Source: Haberlea rhodopensis (taxonomy: Eukaryota; Streptophyta; Magnoliopsida; Lamiales; Gesneriaceae). Taken from it: 64,000 nt of DNA. The notes beneath the pieces were generated by a model. The model saw only the letters and a program-made list of their open reading frames with translations, was not told where the DNA came from and ran no database searches. Made by a program: the position numbers and the translations under genes. The stretch spans positions 11,995,235 through 12,059,234 of the forward strand of contig CAJQUN010000004.1 of NCBI GenBank assembly GCA_907163345.1, read 5' to 3'. Of the stretch, positions 16,502-28,500 are shown piece after piece. The number at the start of each line of letters is the position of its first letter. Within the stretch, counting starts at the first letter, position 1.

Positions 16502-19500
16502 TCAACCTGATGCATCTGCAGCTGCTCCTCTCTCATATTCTCTTTGCTCTTCTTTAACAAACTCTTCTATTAATTGTCGCTGCCTCTGGGTCAAGTTTCT
16601 GATAGTAGAACAAATAAGCCAAGTTGCATTTATTAGACATAAAAGAACATCAAGAAATAAAGTTATTGTATGTACTCATGGAAGACCCTGCAACACTTCC
16701 CCAGTCAACCTTTTAAATTTGCTATCCTCACCAAGTAGAGAGCTAAAAGAACAAGTTTTGTTTTCTATTAACAGTAGAGAGGTTAGCTGTTTTATAAATG
16801 GTACATTATTGCGGAACTTCTAAAAGGAAATGGAAAGTTAATATTGTGGCCGAGGGGAATGTAATTCAAGCTCACAGAAATACCTTTCTCATGTTCATCA
16901 CTGCCGTTTCAGTATGAAAGTAACCAGGAAACAAAAAGTACTTAAGAAAACCAAGGTACTTACGTTGGAATGCTCACGTTAAAGTGAACATACTGGTCTC
17001 CAAATGTATAAGAGTTTCTGACTTTGATACCTGCTTAACCAACATCGAGAACAATTAATTTAACAGGCATCCGAAAAACTTACAGGCTTCCTCACAAGAC
17101 AGTTTTTCAGAACAAAAAGTTACATCACAATTGAACAATTACTTCGAATCGATCCATAGAGACTGTAAAGAAAACACTATTTAGTTCCATACTAGGCTAA
17201 GTCAACAATTGTGTACCTTGTATCTGTAACATTGAAATAGTTAAATTGACAATCTAACTAGCTTTCTAAAGGATTACACGTACAAGGTACACAATGGTAT
17301 GAACAGTAATATGTCTTATCCTCCATTTATACATTCATATACTTCTTGCTGAACACATTTATATCCATAACAGACACTCTCTTAACATATTTCAAACAAT
17401 ATATAGCAAGACTGGCGGCAAACATGTCCACATCAATGTGTATGTTTTGCATCAGAATCTCTAAATGACCTTCAAAATTTTATGATCTTGACTCACTGAT
17501 TAGTGAATGAAGAGAGGGTTTGGATCCACCGAAACTCTTACCTTTTTTCCTCAAAACAACCTTCTGGCCAGGTTGAGTACCAGGACGTACCTACAAACCA
17601 GAAGCAAATAAAAAACGTGAATTTCGGTGGGAGAAAATGAAATGAAAGGATGATAGTGGTGACCATCCAGGTGGTAAAGCAATCTGTACCATAAAAACAC
17701 CTTTTAAGACTACGACACACTAAACCCCAATACCAACCCCTCCATCACAAAATTTAAACGACATAAAAAAAAAAAAAAAAAGAAACGAAGTAAAAGTGTA
17801 CTTGTGAAATTCCATTTGCAAAATGATAATGTCCAAAATGAAATAAGCACTGTGAGTCTTGTATGGATAAATAAATCACAAAACAACCTCCGACAGACCT
17901 TAACAACAACATCCCCAGTCAGGGTGGGCACCTGGATACTTCCTCCCAAAATTGCCTGTACAAGTATACCGTTGCTGATTAACTTAGCCACGTAAATAAA
18001 AATCGCTTCAAAATAATTGGATCATCAGACAATTCAGAGGAGACAGAAGCACAATCATCATCAAATTCTATTTTTTAGAAGCAAACAACTTGAAAATTTA
18101 CCATAGTTTATTCAGCCAAAATCGCTATCACCACAAATCAAATTCATGGCCACAAAATCAAGCCACTTAGATATTTCAAAGTTTTTTTGTTACTCCAAAG
18201 AAAGTTCAGCAAAAGGGTATTTCACTACGATTCACCTGAGTGATACTCAAAATTGCATCAACGTGGATGTCAGCCTCTTCTCTACGAAACACAGGATCTT
18301 CTCTGACCTATAAAATACACCATAAGCTTATCAAAAAAAAAAATCCATAATAATTTTACGCATGTCACTATGATCCCGTTCAAATGATAGTATGCCGAGA
18401 AATATAAACCCGAGAGCCATTAATTGAGCTAATCAAGTAACCTTGATCATAACATATAGATCACCAGGTTGACTCCCATCTGGATCCGCTCCTCCACTCC
18501 TGGGGACCTTAATGGTTTCATTGTTGTCCACCCCTGCATATTGACAAAGAACCATTGTTAGAACTTCGACATTATGTGAAAGCACAGTTCATGTTATTAT
18601 GTCGTCCCAGAATTATACAGAGCGGGAAAAACAACAACAAAGCATTGGGGAATGTCCTTAAAACTCAACTAAAAACCAAGTTCCAAAATATAATATTTGA
18701 TTTATGATATAGATGGTAATTAGCAGATTTTGCAGAATCTTAGGAAATCGTAGGCTGATTACTAGACATGTAATTTTATACTATATAATGAACTAAGTGC
18801 TCTATTGAAAGGGATTGAGTTGTGAAATTAAGATTAAGATTTATTGACATGGTATCAGAGCCAAAAATATTTTGAAGGTTCTTTCACCGGCAACCGCTGC
18901 AAACCCTAGCGGCGACGTAGGGTTTCAACCGTAGTGACGACTGCTAGGGTTTGTCATCTTCGTGGGTCTCTGTCCATTTTTTTTGTTGATTTCATCTCTT
19001 CACAAACGGTTTTCAACATTTGCTGCAATTTTTTCTGGGCTAGTTTCGTAATTTTCTTCTAGCTTCACAATTTCTTTTCTCTGTACACTTTTGTTTCGCG
19101 ATTTGCATTTGCACATCTGGGCTGTGAGATTTCACGGTTTGCGTTCGCAATCTAGACTGCACGATTTCGCAATTTGAGAATTTGCGGCGTCTTTTTGGGA
19201 TTCGTGCACACCTGTTGTGCGCGATTTGGGTTCTGCATACTGTTTCATGCATACATGCAATTTCTGGGTGCTTGCTGCGATTTTTTTTCGTTGGGCTTTG
19301 TGTGAGGCTGTTTTGAGCAGATCTAGGGTTTCCGATTTTGGGACTTTGCGATCTGGCTCTCACGATTTGTTCTTTCTTCTTATCGGTTGTGAGCTTGAAT
19401 ATGAGTTGGAAAGTGTAGTCCACTCATACGTTTCCTGCTCGGTTGCGTAGAGTTCTGCCAGTTCTTTCTGGTTCTTGGATCATCACATCTTTGGGTTTCT

Positions 19501-22500
19501 GATTTGTGTGTGGTGATCGGTACTTTTGGCCGTGGAGTTTGCGGCGTCCTTGCACGGTTGTCGTGCGTTTAAGCCCGACACGGTTGTCGTGCGTTTAAGC
19601 CTTGCACGGGTGTTTGCGATGGATTTGCCTGATTGGAGTGTTGATTCTTTTGAGGCAGATTATTTGGCAAATTGATGCTTTTTGATTGGCCAATATCAAT
19701 TTGACGGGGGATATCAATGATATTAAAATATATAGTAATATATGATTTGATATGACAATATTTGATTTGTAATAGATATGGTAATTAGCAGATTTGGCAG
19801 AATCTGATATGATAATATTTGATTTGCAATATAGATGGTAATTAGCAGATTTGGCAGAATCTTAAGAAATCTTAGGCTGATTATTAGACATGTAATCTTA
19901 TACTATATAATGGACTAAGTGCTCCATTGAAAGAGATTGTGTTGAAGATTAGACATTATTCAGATTAGATATCTCTACTGATAAGATTATGATTAGATTA
20001 GATTTTATTTTGTAATTATATCTACTAGATAAGAATAAGATAGGAGCAGGACTCTTTATATATTTGAATGTATTGGGACTCTATTATTCATTGAATGAGA
20101 ATTCATCATTCCTCATACCCTGATATTCCTCAAACTACATGGTATCAGAGCCTTCTCGTCCATGACCGCATACGGCATGGCTTCTTCATCAAAACCCGAA
20201 ACCACCATGATTCTCGTCGCACTGAGTGCCTCGGATTCGTCTGGCCCAATCACCTGCCACAAACTCAATGGCCAAAACTTCCTTCAATGGTCTCAATTGG
20301 TCAAAATGTATATCTGTGGCAAAGGGAAAGACGAAATTCTCTCCGGCGCATCAAAATGTCCGGCCAGTATAGACTCCACCTTCCGCACCTGGAATTCAGA
20401 AAATAATATGGTTATGTCATGGCTTATCACGTCCATGCTGCCCGAGATTGGAGAAAATTTTCTCCTCTATACCTCGGCTCACGATATGGGAAACTGCCGC
20501 GATACGTACTCTTCCAGGACAATACATCCGAATTATTTACTGTGGAATGCGTTTTGCAAGATCTTCGTCAAGGGGACTCATCCGTCACTGCCTACTTTAT
20601 GGCTCTCACACACCAATGGCAACAATTGGATCTGTTCGAAATCCATGAATGGAAATGCCCCGATGATGATCAACGTTATCGGGCAATCATTGAACATAAA
20701 CGAATGTTTAAATTCTTATCTTGCCTCAACAACTCACTGGACGAAGTTTGTGGCCGTATATTGGGCACCAAACCATTACCCAACTTACGGGCTGCTTTCT
20801 CTGAAGTCCGCCATGAAGAAAGTAGGCGGAAAGTGATGCTAGGACCGTCTTCACCAACTCCACATGTGGAGGGGTCTGATCTTAAATCATCGGTTGCTCC
20901 CTCACTTGATCAGGGTTCATTCCATCACCCTAGTGTCTCCACTGGAAGATCAAACATATGTGGTGTGACCGTTGCAAGAAGCTCACTCATAATATTGAGA
21001 CTTGCTGGAAAATACATGGCAAGCCAGCTGACTGGAAGCCTGCATGCGAGCGACGTGCATATGTTGGCTCAAACGAAATTCCTCAAGCTTCCGAGCCACC
21101 ACCGTTCACCAAAGCCCAACTGGAGGCCCTGCAAAAATTATTCACCCAGAATACTTCACTGCCATCATCCTCCCTTGTTGAATCTGGTAATATAGCTCAT
21201 CAAGGTAATTCTTCTTATGCTTTGCTCTCACAGCAGGCTTTATCAACCTCGTGGATTGTTGACTCGGGTGCTTCAGACCATATGAGTGGAAATTTGGCAT
21301 TATTTCACTCCTTCAAATCCTGTACAGTTCCCCATACTGTATGCATTGCCAATGGCTCATGCTCCCGAGTCTCTGTATATGGTTCAGTATGCTTAACAAA
21401 AGAACTTACTTTGCATTATGTTTTATTCGTACCCGATCTTCATTGTAACCTCTTATCAGTGAGTAAGCTCACTAAAAATTTACGGTGTTCAACGAAATTC
21501 ATTAATGGTTTGTGTGTTTTACAGGACTTGGCATCCGGGGAGACGATTTGCAGTGCTGAGCTGTGTGCAGGGTTGTACCTCCTGAAAGATGTTTCCAAGA
21601 ATCGTCCCAGTATTAGCTATTCTCCCACTTTATCTTACTCTGTTCATTCCAATAAGGATAGTGCAATACGCTTATGGCACTATCGGCTAGGGCACCCCAA
21701 TGCTTTGTATTTGGCAAAACTATTTCCTTCATTATTTATTAATAAGGTTCATTCTTCCATGCATTGTGATGTTTGCCAATTATCTAAGCACAAACGATCA
21801 ACGTTTACACCAAATCAGTATAAACCATCTTCTCTTTTCACCCTCATACACAGCGATATTTGGGGACCATCAAATGAAAAAAATGTTAGTGGTACTCTAT
21901 GGTTTCTCTTATTTGTGGATGATCACACACGTCTATCATGGGTTTTCCTCATGAAAGACAAAAATGAGACCTCCACCATTTTCCAGCAGTTCCATCTCAT
22001 GATCCAAACTCAATTTTCCACGAATATTAAAATATTACGAACTGACAGAGCCCGTGATTATTTCAATTCCATTTTGGAGGGATATTTACGAACACAAGGG
22101 ATCATTCACCAAAGTTCATGTGTCGATACTCCACAACAGAATGGAGTATCTGAACGGAAAAACCACTGGGGTGATGCCATCATTACCGCCACTTATCTCA
22201 TCAATTGGATGCCTTCCCGTATCCTCAACTACAAAACCCCGATCTAGACTCTGTTAGACATTCACCCTGCCCCATACCTACTTCATAAGATTCCCCTCAA
22301 AATCTTTGGTTGCACATCCTTTGTCCACGTCCACTCTCACAATAGTGGCAAACTTGATCCTCGATCCGTCAAGTGCATCTTTCTTGAATATTCACCCAAC
22401 CAAAAGGGGTATAAATGTTACTCACCGATCACACGAAAATTTTACACTTCAATGGACGTCACTTTCTTAAAAAATGAGCCATTCTATACTAACTCTCCAC

Positions 22501-25500
22501 TTCAGGGGGAGATTATCAGCAGAGAATCGTCGAATCTACCATTGATCGAACAAACATCCATCCAGTTTGAACCTCCAATTCCCGAACCACAGTCTGCTCC
22601 AATTACCGAACCACAGCATGATCCTGAACTGCCAGCCACTCACGCTACCGAACCACACAATAATCCATGTCCGAACCCGTATACCAGTAAGTATCCTGTG
22701 AACCCAAGCCGACCTCTACAGGTTTTCTCTCGGAAAGTACCGTCCTTGGTGCAAGCTCAACCTGCCCATGACTGTTCCCGCTGCAAAGTCCAGGTAAAAA
22801 TGACCAAGGTACGACTGATATCAATATTGAGTCTGATATTGATGAAAGACCAATTGCGTTAAGAAAAGGAGTAAGGACTTGTACACAACATCCAATATGT
22901 AATTTTGTCTCCTTTGACCGTTTCTCTCCTACATATCGTGCCTTTGTTTCACAGTTGGACCAGGTTCAGGTGCCATCAAACATTCACGAAGCTCTCAGTC
23001 ATCCAAAGTGGGAAGTTGCTGCCTTCGATGAAATAAAGGCATTGGAAAAGAATAACGGATGGCATATTACTGACCTCCCACCAGGAAAGAAAACAGTTGT
23101 GTGCAAATGGCTATTCACTGTTAAATATAATTATGATGGAAGCATAGAAAGGTTCAAAGCTCGATTTGTGGCCAAGGGATACACACAATCACATGGTATT
23201 GACTATCAAGAGACATTTGCACCAGTGGCCAGACTCAATATGGTTCGAGTTCTCTTATCAGTGGCTGCCAACTTAGATTGGCCTCTTTATCAACTGGATG
23301 TCAAGAATGCATTTTTTAATGGAAACCTTGAGGAGGAGGTATATATGGACATCCCACCACGTTTCGAATCAAAAGAAACATCCAACAAGGTGTGTAGATT
23401 AAAAAAGTCAATTTATGGACTTAAACAATCACCTAGAGCCTGGTTTTATCGGTTTGCTAATGTATTAAAGGAAGATGAATACATCCAATGCCAATCTGAT
23501 CACACCTTGTTTGTAAAACACTCTGAAGGAAACAAGATCACGGCTCTCATTGTATATGTAGATGATATTGTTCTGACAGGTAACTGGGAAGAAGAAATCA
23601 TCGGAGTAAAGTCATTACTGTCAAAGGAATTCGAAATGAAAGACCTTGGACATCTCAAGTATTTTCTAGGAATGGAGGTAGTAAGATCATCTCTTGGGAT
23701 CTCAGTCTCACAAAGAAAGTATGTCCTAGACCTCTTGAAGGAGACCGGGATGTTAGAATGCAAGCCAGTGGATACTCCCATGGATCCTAATATCAAGATA
23801 GGAATGAAGATGGATAGTCCACCAGTTGACAAAGGGAGATATCAAAGACTTGCTGGCAAACTCATATATATATCACATACACAACCCGACCTTGGATTTG
23901 TGGTAAGTGTTATCAGTCAGTTCATGAACAATCCAACTGAAGAACTTATGGATTCTGCATATCGAGTGTTGAGATATTTAAAACAGACCCCTGGAAAAGG
24001 ATTACTCTTCAGAAAAACTTCAATCAAAACTTCAATCAGAGGAGTTAAAGCCTACAGTGATCCTGATTGGGCTGAGTCACCTACAGATAGACGTTCCACG
24101 TCCGGATATTGTACATTTGTATGGGGAAATCTAGTGACGTAGAGAAGCAAGAAGCAATAAGTTCCGGCTCGCAGCAGTGCTGAAGCAGAATACTGATCAT
24201 TGGCACATGTAATTTGTGAAGGAGTATGGCTAAGGAGATTACTTGCTGAATTAAAACTAGGAGATCATCAATCAATCGAACTAATGTGCGACAACCAAGC
24301 TGCCATTAGTATATCCAAAAATCCAGTCCATCATGACCATACCAAGCACATTGAAGTGGATCGACATTTCATAAGTGAGAAAATCGAAAAAGGGGAAATT
24401 GATCTCAAATATATTCCTACACACTTGCAAATTGCAGACATCCTGACGAAGGCACTTTTCAAACCAAGTTTCGAAGAGCTAAGCAACAAACTGGGCATGA
24501 TCAATCTATATGACACAGTTTGAGGGGGAGTGTTGAAGATTAGATATTATTCAGATTAGATACCTCTACTGATAAGATTATGATTAGATTAGATTTTATT
24601 TTGTAATTTAAATCTATGAGATAAGAATAAGATAGGAGTAGGACTCTTTATATATTTGAATGTACTGGGACTCTATTATTCATTGAATGAGAATTCATCA
24701 TTCCTCATACCCTGATATTCCTCAAACTACAGATTGAGTTGTGAGATTAAGATTAAGATATATTGACATGGTCATCATCAATGATGTACACGTGAGTATA
24801 ACAGGCCAGAAAGATAGATTGGTCTAACAGGAAGAGAAAACATTTTTTTTTTATCAGGCAAATAATTTTATTAGAAAGAGTACTAGGAGTACTCCAAAGG
24901 TACAAAAAAGCTAAGAAAAGTAAGATCCAAAAAAACTAGAAAATAAAACCTAATTAAGCAAACAAAACAAAGGTTCCCTAATCCAATCTGTTAGATAATA
25001 AGAAAATTGTCTCAAATTTTTAATCCAAAACCAACTCCGGAATCTGATAAGTTCCAAACTGTCAGCACACCCTTCCTCGTTTGATCTGAATACTTTTTTA
25101 TTTCTCTCCAACCAAATTGTCCAAATCACCGTCTGCCAAATCGTCATCCATTCTTTAATTCCTTTCTTATGCTTCCATAAACCAATGTGCTGAGTCATAC
25201 GAAGTGGAGTTTCCTGATGTAGAACTAGAGAGAATCCAAACCATTTGTAGCATTGCATCCATATCTTATATGATTCCCCACAACCGAAAGCCAAGTGCGA
25301 TGATGTTTCCTCCGCTGAATTGCAGAATACACATAGATTAAGCACATCTCCCGTTGAAATATTCCTTTTCCTTAGATTAACTTTAGATGGAATGCGGTCC
25401 TTCAAAATCCTCCAAACCAAGGCAATTACTTTATTCGGGGCAAAACTATTCCAAATTGGTTCATAGGCACCCAACAACAGCGATTGTGGAGATTCTGGGG

Positions 25501-28500
25501 AGACCGATTCCTGTAATAGATAATAAGCTGTTGCCACGGAGTATTTTTTTGAATTATCATGACGCCATTCCCAACCATCTTCTTTGTCATAACACCTGGA
25601 GACCCTGTCAATGCAACACATAAGTTCTTTAAACAACTCTTCCTCCCTCAAAAACAGTACCCGGCGCCAGTCCCAAACCCAATACCAAACCCCCTCCCTC
25701 AAAAAGCCCATCTGGCTGACTGACAAACCCTGAGATCTTGCTATCGAAGCTAATCTCGGAAACTGCGACTTTAGGCTCTCCGTACCCGCCCAAACATCTT
25801 TCCAAAAATTCGTGTTAAGGCCATTACCCACAATCTTTATCAACTCCTGAATAAACCACGAATCTGTGGAGTTAAAAAGTGTCTTCCTAATATCCCTCCA
25901 CCAAAAAGAAAATGATTTTGATTCTCTTAGCGACTCAGTTGTCATTCCCTCCCATGAAATAGGACCATACTTTGAAGTGATGATCCTGTACCACAATGAA
26001 TCAGAACCTGTAATGATTTCCCAACCCCATTTCCCCAAAAGAGCCCGATTAAAATGTTCCAGGTTTCTCACTCCCAAACCCCCCTTAATTCTCGACTTGC
26101 ATACATCGTTCCATTTCACCCATGCAATTTTCTTGTGTCCCTCCCATCCCCCCCAAAGAAAAGCAATTTGAAGCGATTTCAATTTTGCCAATATACTCCT
26201 CGGAGCACGGAAGAAAGTGAAATGATAAATCGGCATAGAAGACAGCACCGCATTTATCAATACCATGCGATCCCCAAGAGACACACTTTTATCCTCCCAA
26301 CTTGCTAACCTCTTTCTGAATTTATCAACTACTGGTTCCCAGATACTGCTTCTCCTCGAATTCATCCCAATGGGCAAGCCAAGGTATTTGAACGGTAAAT
26401 TCCCCACATGACAATTGAAGAAACCAGCCAATTCTTCTACGGTGCTGACATCCACATTGATTCCAATCAGCTTGCTCTTATGAAAATTAATTTTGAGACC
26501 GGAAATGAGTTCGCAATTTCGCAAAATTGCCTTGAAAAAAACTGCATTCTCCTTTGACGCTTCTCCCACTAATAAGGTGTCATCCGCGAACTGAAGGTGA
26601 GAGACCGGGACTTCTTCTCTTCCAACCTTAATCGGTGAAATGAGGTTTAGCGAAACTGCTTTGTCTATCATTGTACTCATAGCTTCAGCAACTATTACAA
26701 ACAAGAACGGGGATAATGGATCACCCTGACGAAGCCCACGATGTAGATCAAATTCCATTGTCGGACTTCCGTTAATCAATACAGAGGCTTTTGCAGTGGA
26801 AATACATTCCATTATCCAACCTCTCCATTTAACATCGAAATTCATCAACTCCATCACCTGATCCAGAAACTTCCAATTAACCAAATCATAAGCCTTCTCA
26901 AAACCCACTTTAAAGATCATACCTTTACTTTTCTTTTTTTTCATTTCATCGATCAGTTCACTGATCACCAGTACTCCATCCAGAATATGTCTGTGCCCCA
27001 CAAATGCTGATTGAGATTCTGAGATGACCCTATGTAACACCCTGCTAAGTCTGTTAGCTAGTAATTTCGCTAAGACTTTATACATACACCCAATTAGAGA
27101 GATAGGCCGAAACTCCCCAATTGAATTGGGGTTGTCTTTCTTAGGTATTAATACCATAAAAGAAGGATTGGAGCCTTTAACAAGCTTCTCATACTTATGG
27201 AAATCATCAAAAAACCTCAAGAAATCGTGTTTGAGAATGTCCCAAAATTTCTTGATGAATCCCATATTGTACCCATCAGGGCCAGGGCTCTTTGTACTGT
27301 CACAATTCCATACCGCCCTTTTGATCTCCTCTTCTGAAAAGTTCATTGTCAAAAGTATGTTATCTGATTCCCTTACTTGACGGAATTGTATGTCATGAAG
27401 CTTCGGGCGATCCCATACTTCCTCGCTGAAAAGCTTCACAAAATGGTTCCTTGCTCCTTCCTTGATACCCTGCACCGTATCTATCCATTGCCCCTCAATA
27501 TTCAGCCCCACAATTTCGTTTCTCTTCCTTCTGCGATTAACATATCTATGGAAGAAACTTGAGTTTACGTCCCCATTTTGTATCCATCGTATTCTTGCTT
27601 TTTGAAATAACAAAGTGTCTTTCATACGAATCTGGTTTTGAAGATCGAAAAATTCCGACCTTTGTGAGATCGCTTCTTCCGCTGTTAAGTCTCGATGATC
27701 CAAAATCAGATCCCATTCCTGAATTTTTTCTTTGATAATATGGATATTGTTCTCCAAGCTACCAAATACTTCTTTGTTCCATTTCCTTAGGCTATTCTTT
27801 AACAATTTAAGCTTTTCTTTCAGTTTAAAACCACCCCATCCTGTACAGAAAAGGTTTGCTATTCTTTTTCTACAAAAGTCTTGAATTCAGAATGCTCAAA
27901 CCAAGAGTCAATTACTCTGAACGGTTTCGGTCCACAATCTGCCTCGTTTGTTCTAAGCATAATTGCACAATGATCAGAGAAAGTTCTCTTCAATCCCCAT
28001 TGAGTCAAATTTGGCCACTCTCTATACCAATTATCTGAAATAAGAAATCTGTCCAGCCGGCTCACACATGTTCCATCCGGTCTATACCATGTGAATTTTC
28101 TACCAATCAATGGTAGATCCATAAGGCCCGACTTATTGATGAAATCATCAAATTCCGTAGAATCTCTGTTATGGATAATTACTTTGCGACCACGTCTTTC
28201 ATTGCTAGTTCTAATGGCATTGAAATCGCCACAAACACACCACCTTGCATCCACCTCCCCATGGAGTATGTTTAGTATTTTGTCCCAGATCTCCCTTTTT
28301 AATGTTATGTCGCTTGAGGAGTATACATTAACGATGTTACACTTTATTTTTTCCTTTCCCCACAAACCTTCAACTCCCAGAAGTCCATCTTCACCCCAAC
28401 AGCTGATCATTTCGAATGCTGAATGACGCCAAATGCATATCAATCCCCCTGCTGCACCCATGGCTCCTTTATAAACCCAATTAAATGCTTCATCCCTCCA

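Larger units (their letters stand above)
19940..24731 (+). mobile_element. Copia-type LTR retrotransposon, defective, with 5-bp target duplication
   Basis: LTRs are 19940-20139 (200 bp) and 24531-24731 (201 bp), both beginning TGTTGAAGAT and ending AACTACA, with about nine differences between them. The primer-binding site tggtatcagagcc starts at 20140. The polypurine tract gagggggag is at 24522-24530. Target duplication gattg is at 19935-19939 and 24732-24736, perfect. The order gag - protease - integrase - RT - RNase H is that of Ty1/Copia. Reading frames are broken by frameshifts and stops, so the element cannot make a full polyprotein. It sits in the 3' LTR of the element at 18685-24768, within the GFA2 intron, antisense to GFA2. 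Confidence 0.95.
18685..24768 (+). mobile_element. non-autonomous LTR retrotransposon (LARD/TRIM-like), interrupted by a Copia element
   Basis: A 5' LTR-like sequence at about 18690-18849 (starting near atttgattta, ending attgaca) is followed directly by the primer-binding site tggtatcagagcc (18850-18862). Its partner LTR is about 19716-19939 plus 24737-24768, and is split by the Copia insertion; shared words include ggtaattagcagatttt/ttgg and aggctgatta. Part of the second LTR (about 60 bp around ggtaattagcagatttggc) is tandemly duplicated. A purine tract ttgacggggga (19701-19711) precedes it. The ~850-bp interior has no gag or pol, only short G/T-rich repeats such as cggttgtcgtgcgtttaagc twice at 19563-19605. 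The left end is uncertain and I found no target duplication. Confidence 0.65.

Noticed and set aside
16679..16745. Exon-like stretch in a GFA2 intron (minus strand, SLLGEDSKFKRLTGEVLQGL then stop) behind a pyrimidine-rich acceptor
   Set aside because: The exons on either side (16964 and 16598) join directly in phase to the conserved ...VSIPT-NLTQRQ. The extra piece ends in a stop and has no family support, so I treat it as intron; an alternative terminal exon is possible but unproven.
19040..19423. 127-codon minus-strand open frame in the non-autonomous LTR element
   Set aside because: Low-complexity, R/S/Q-rich translation of G/T-rich repeat DNA, no known domain.
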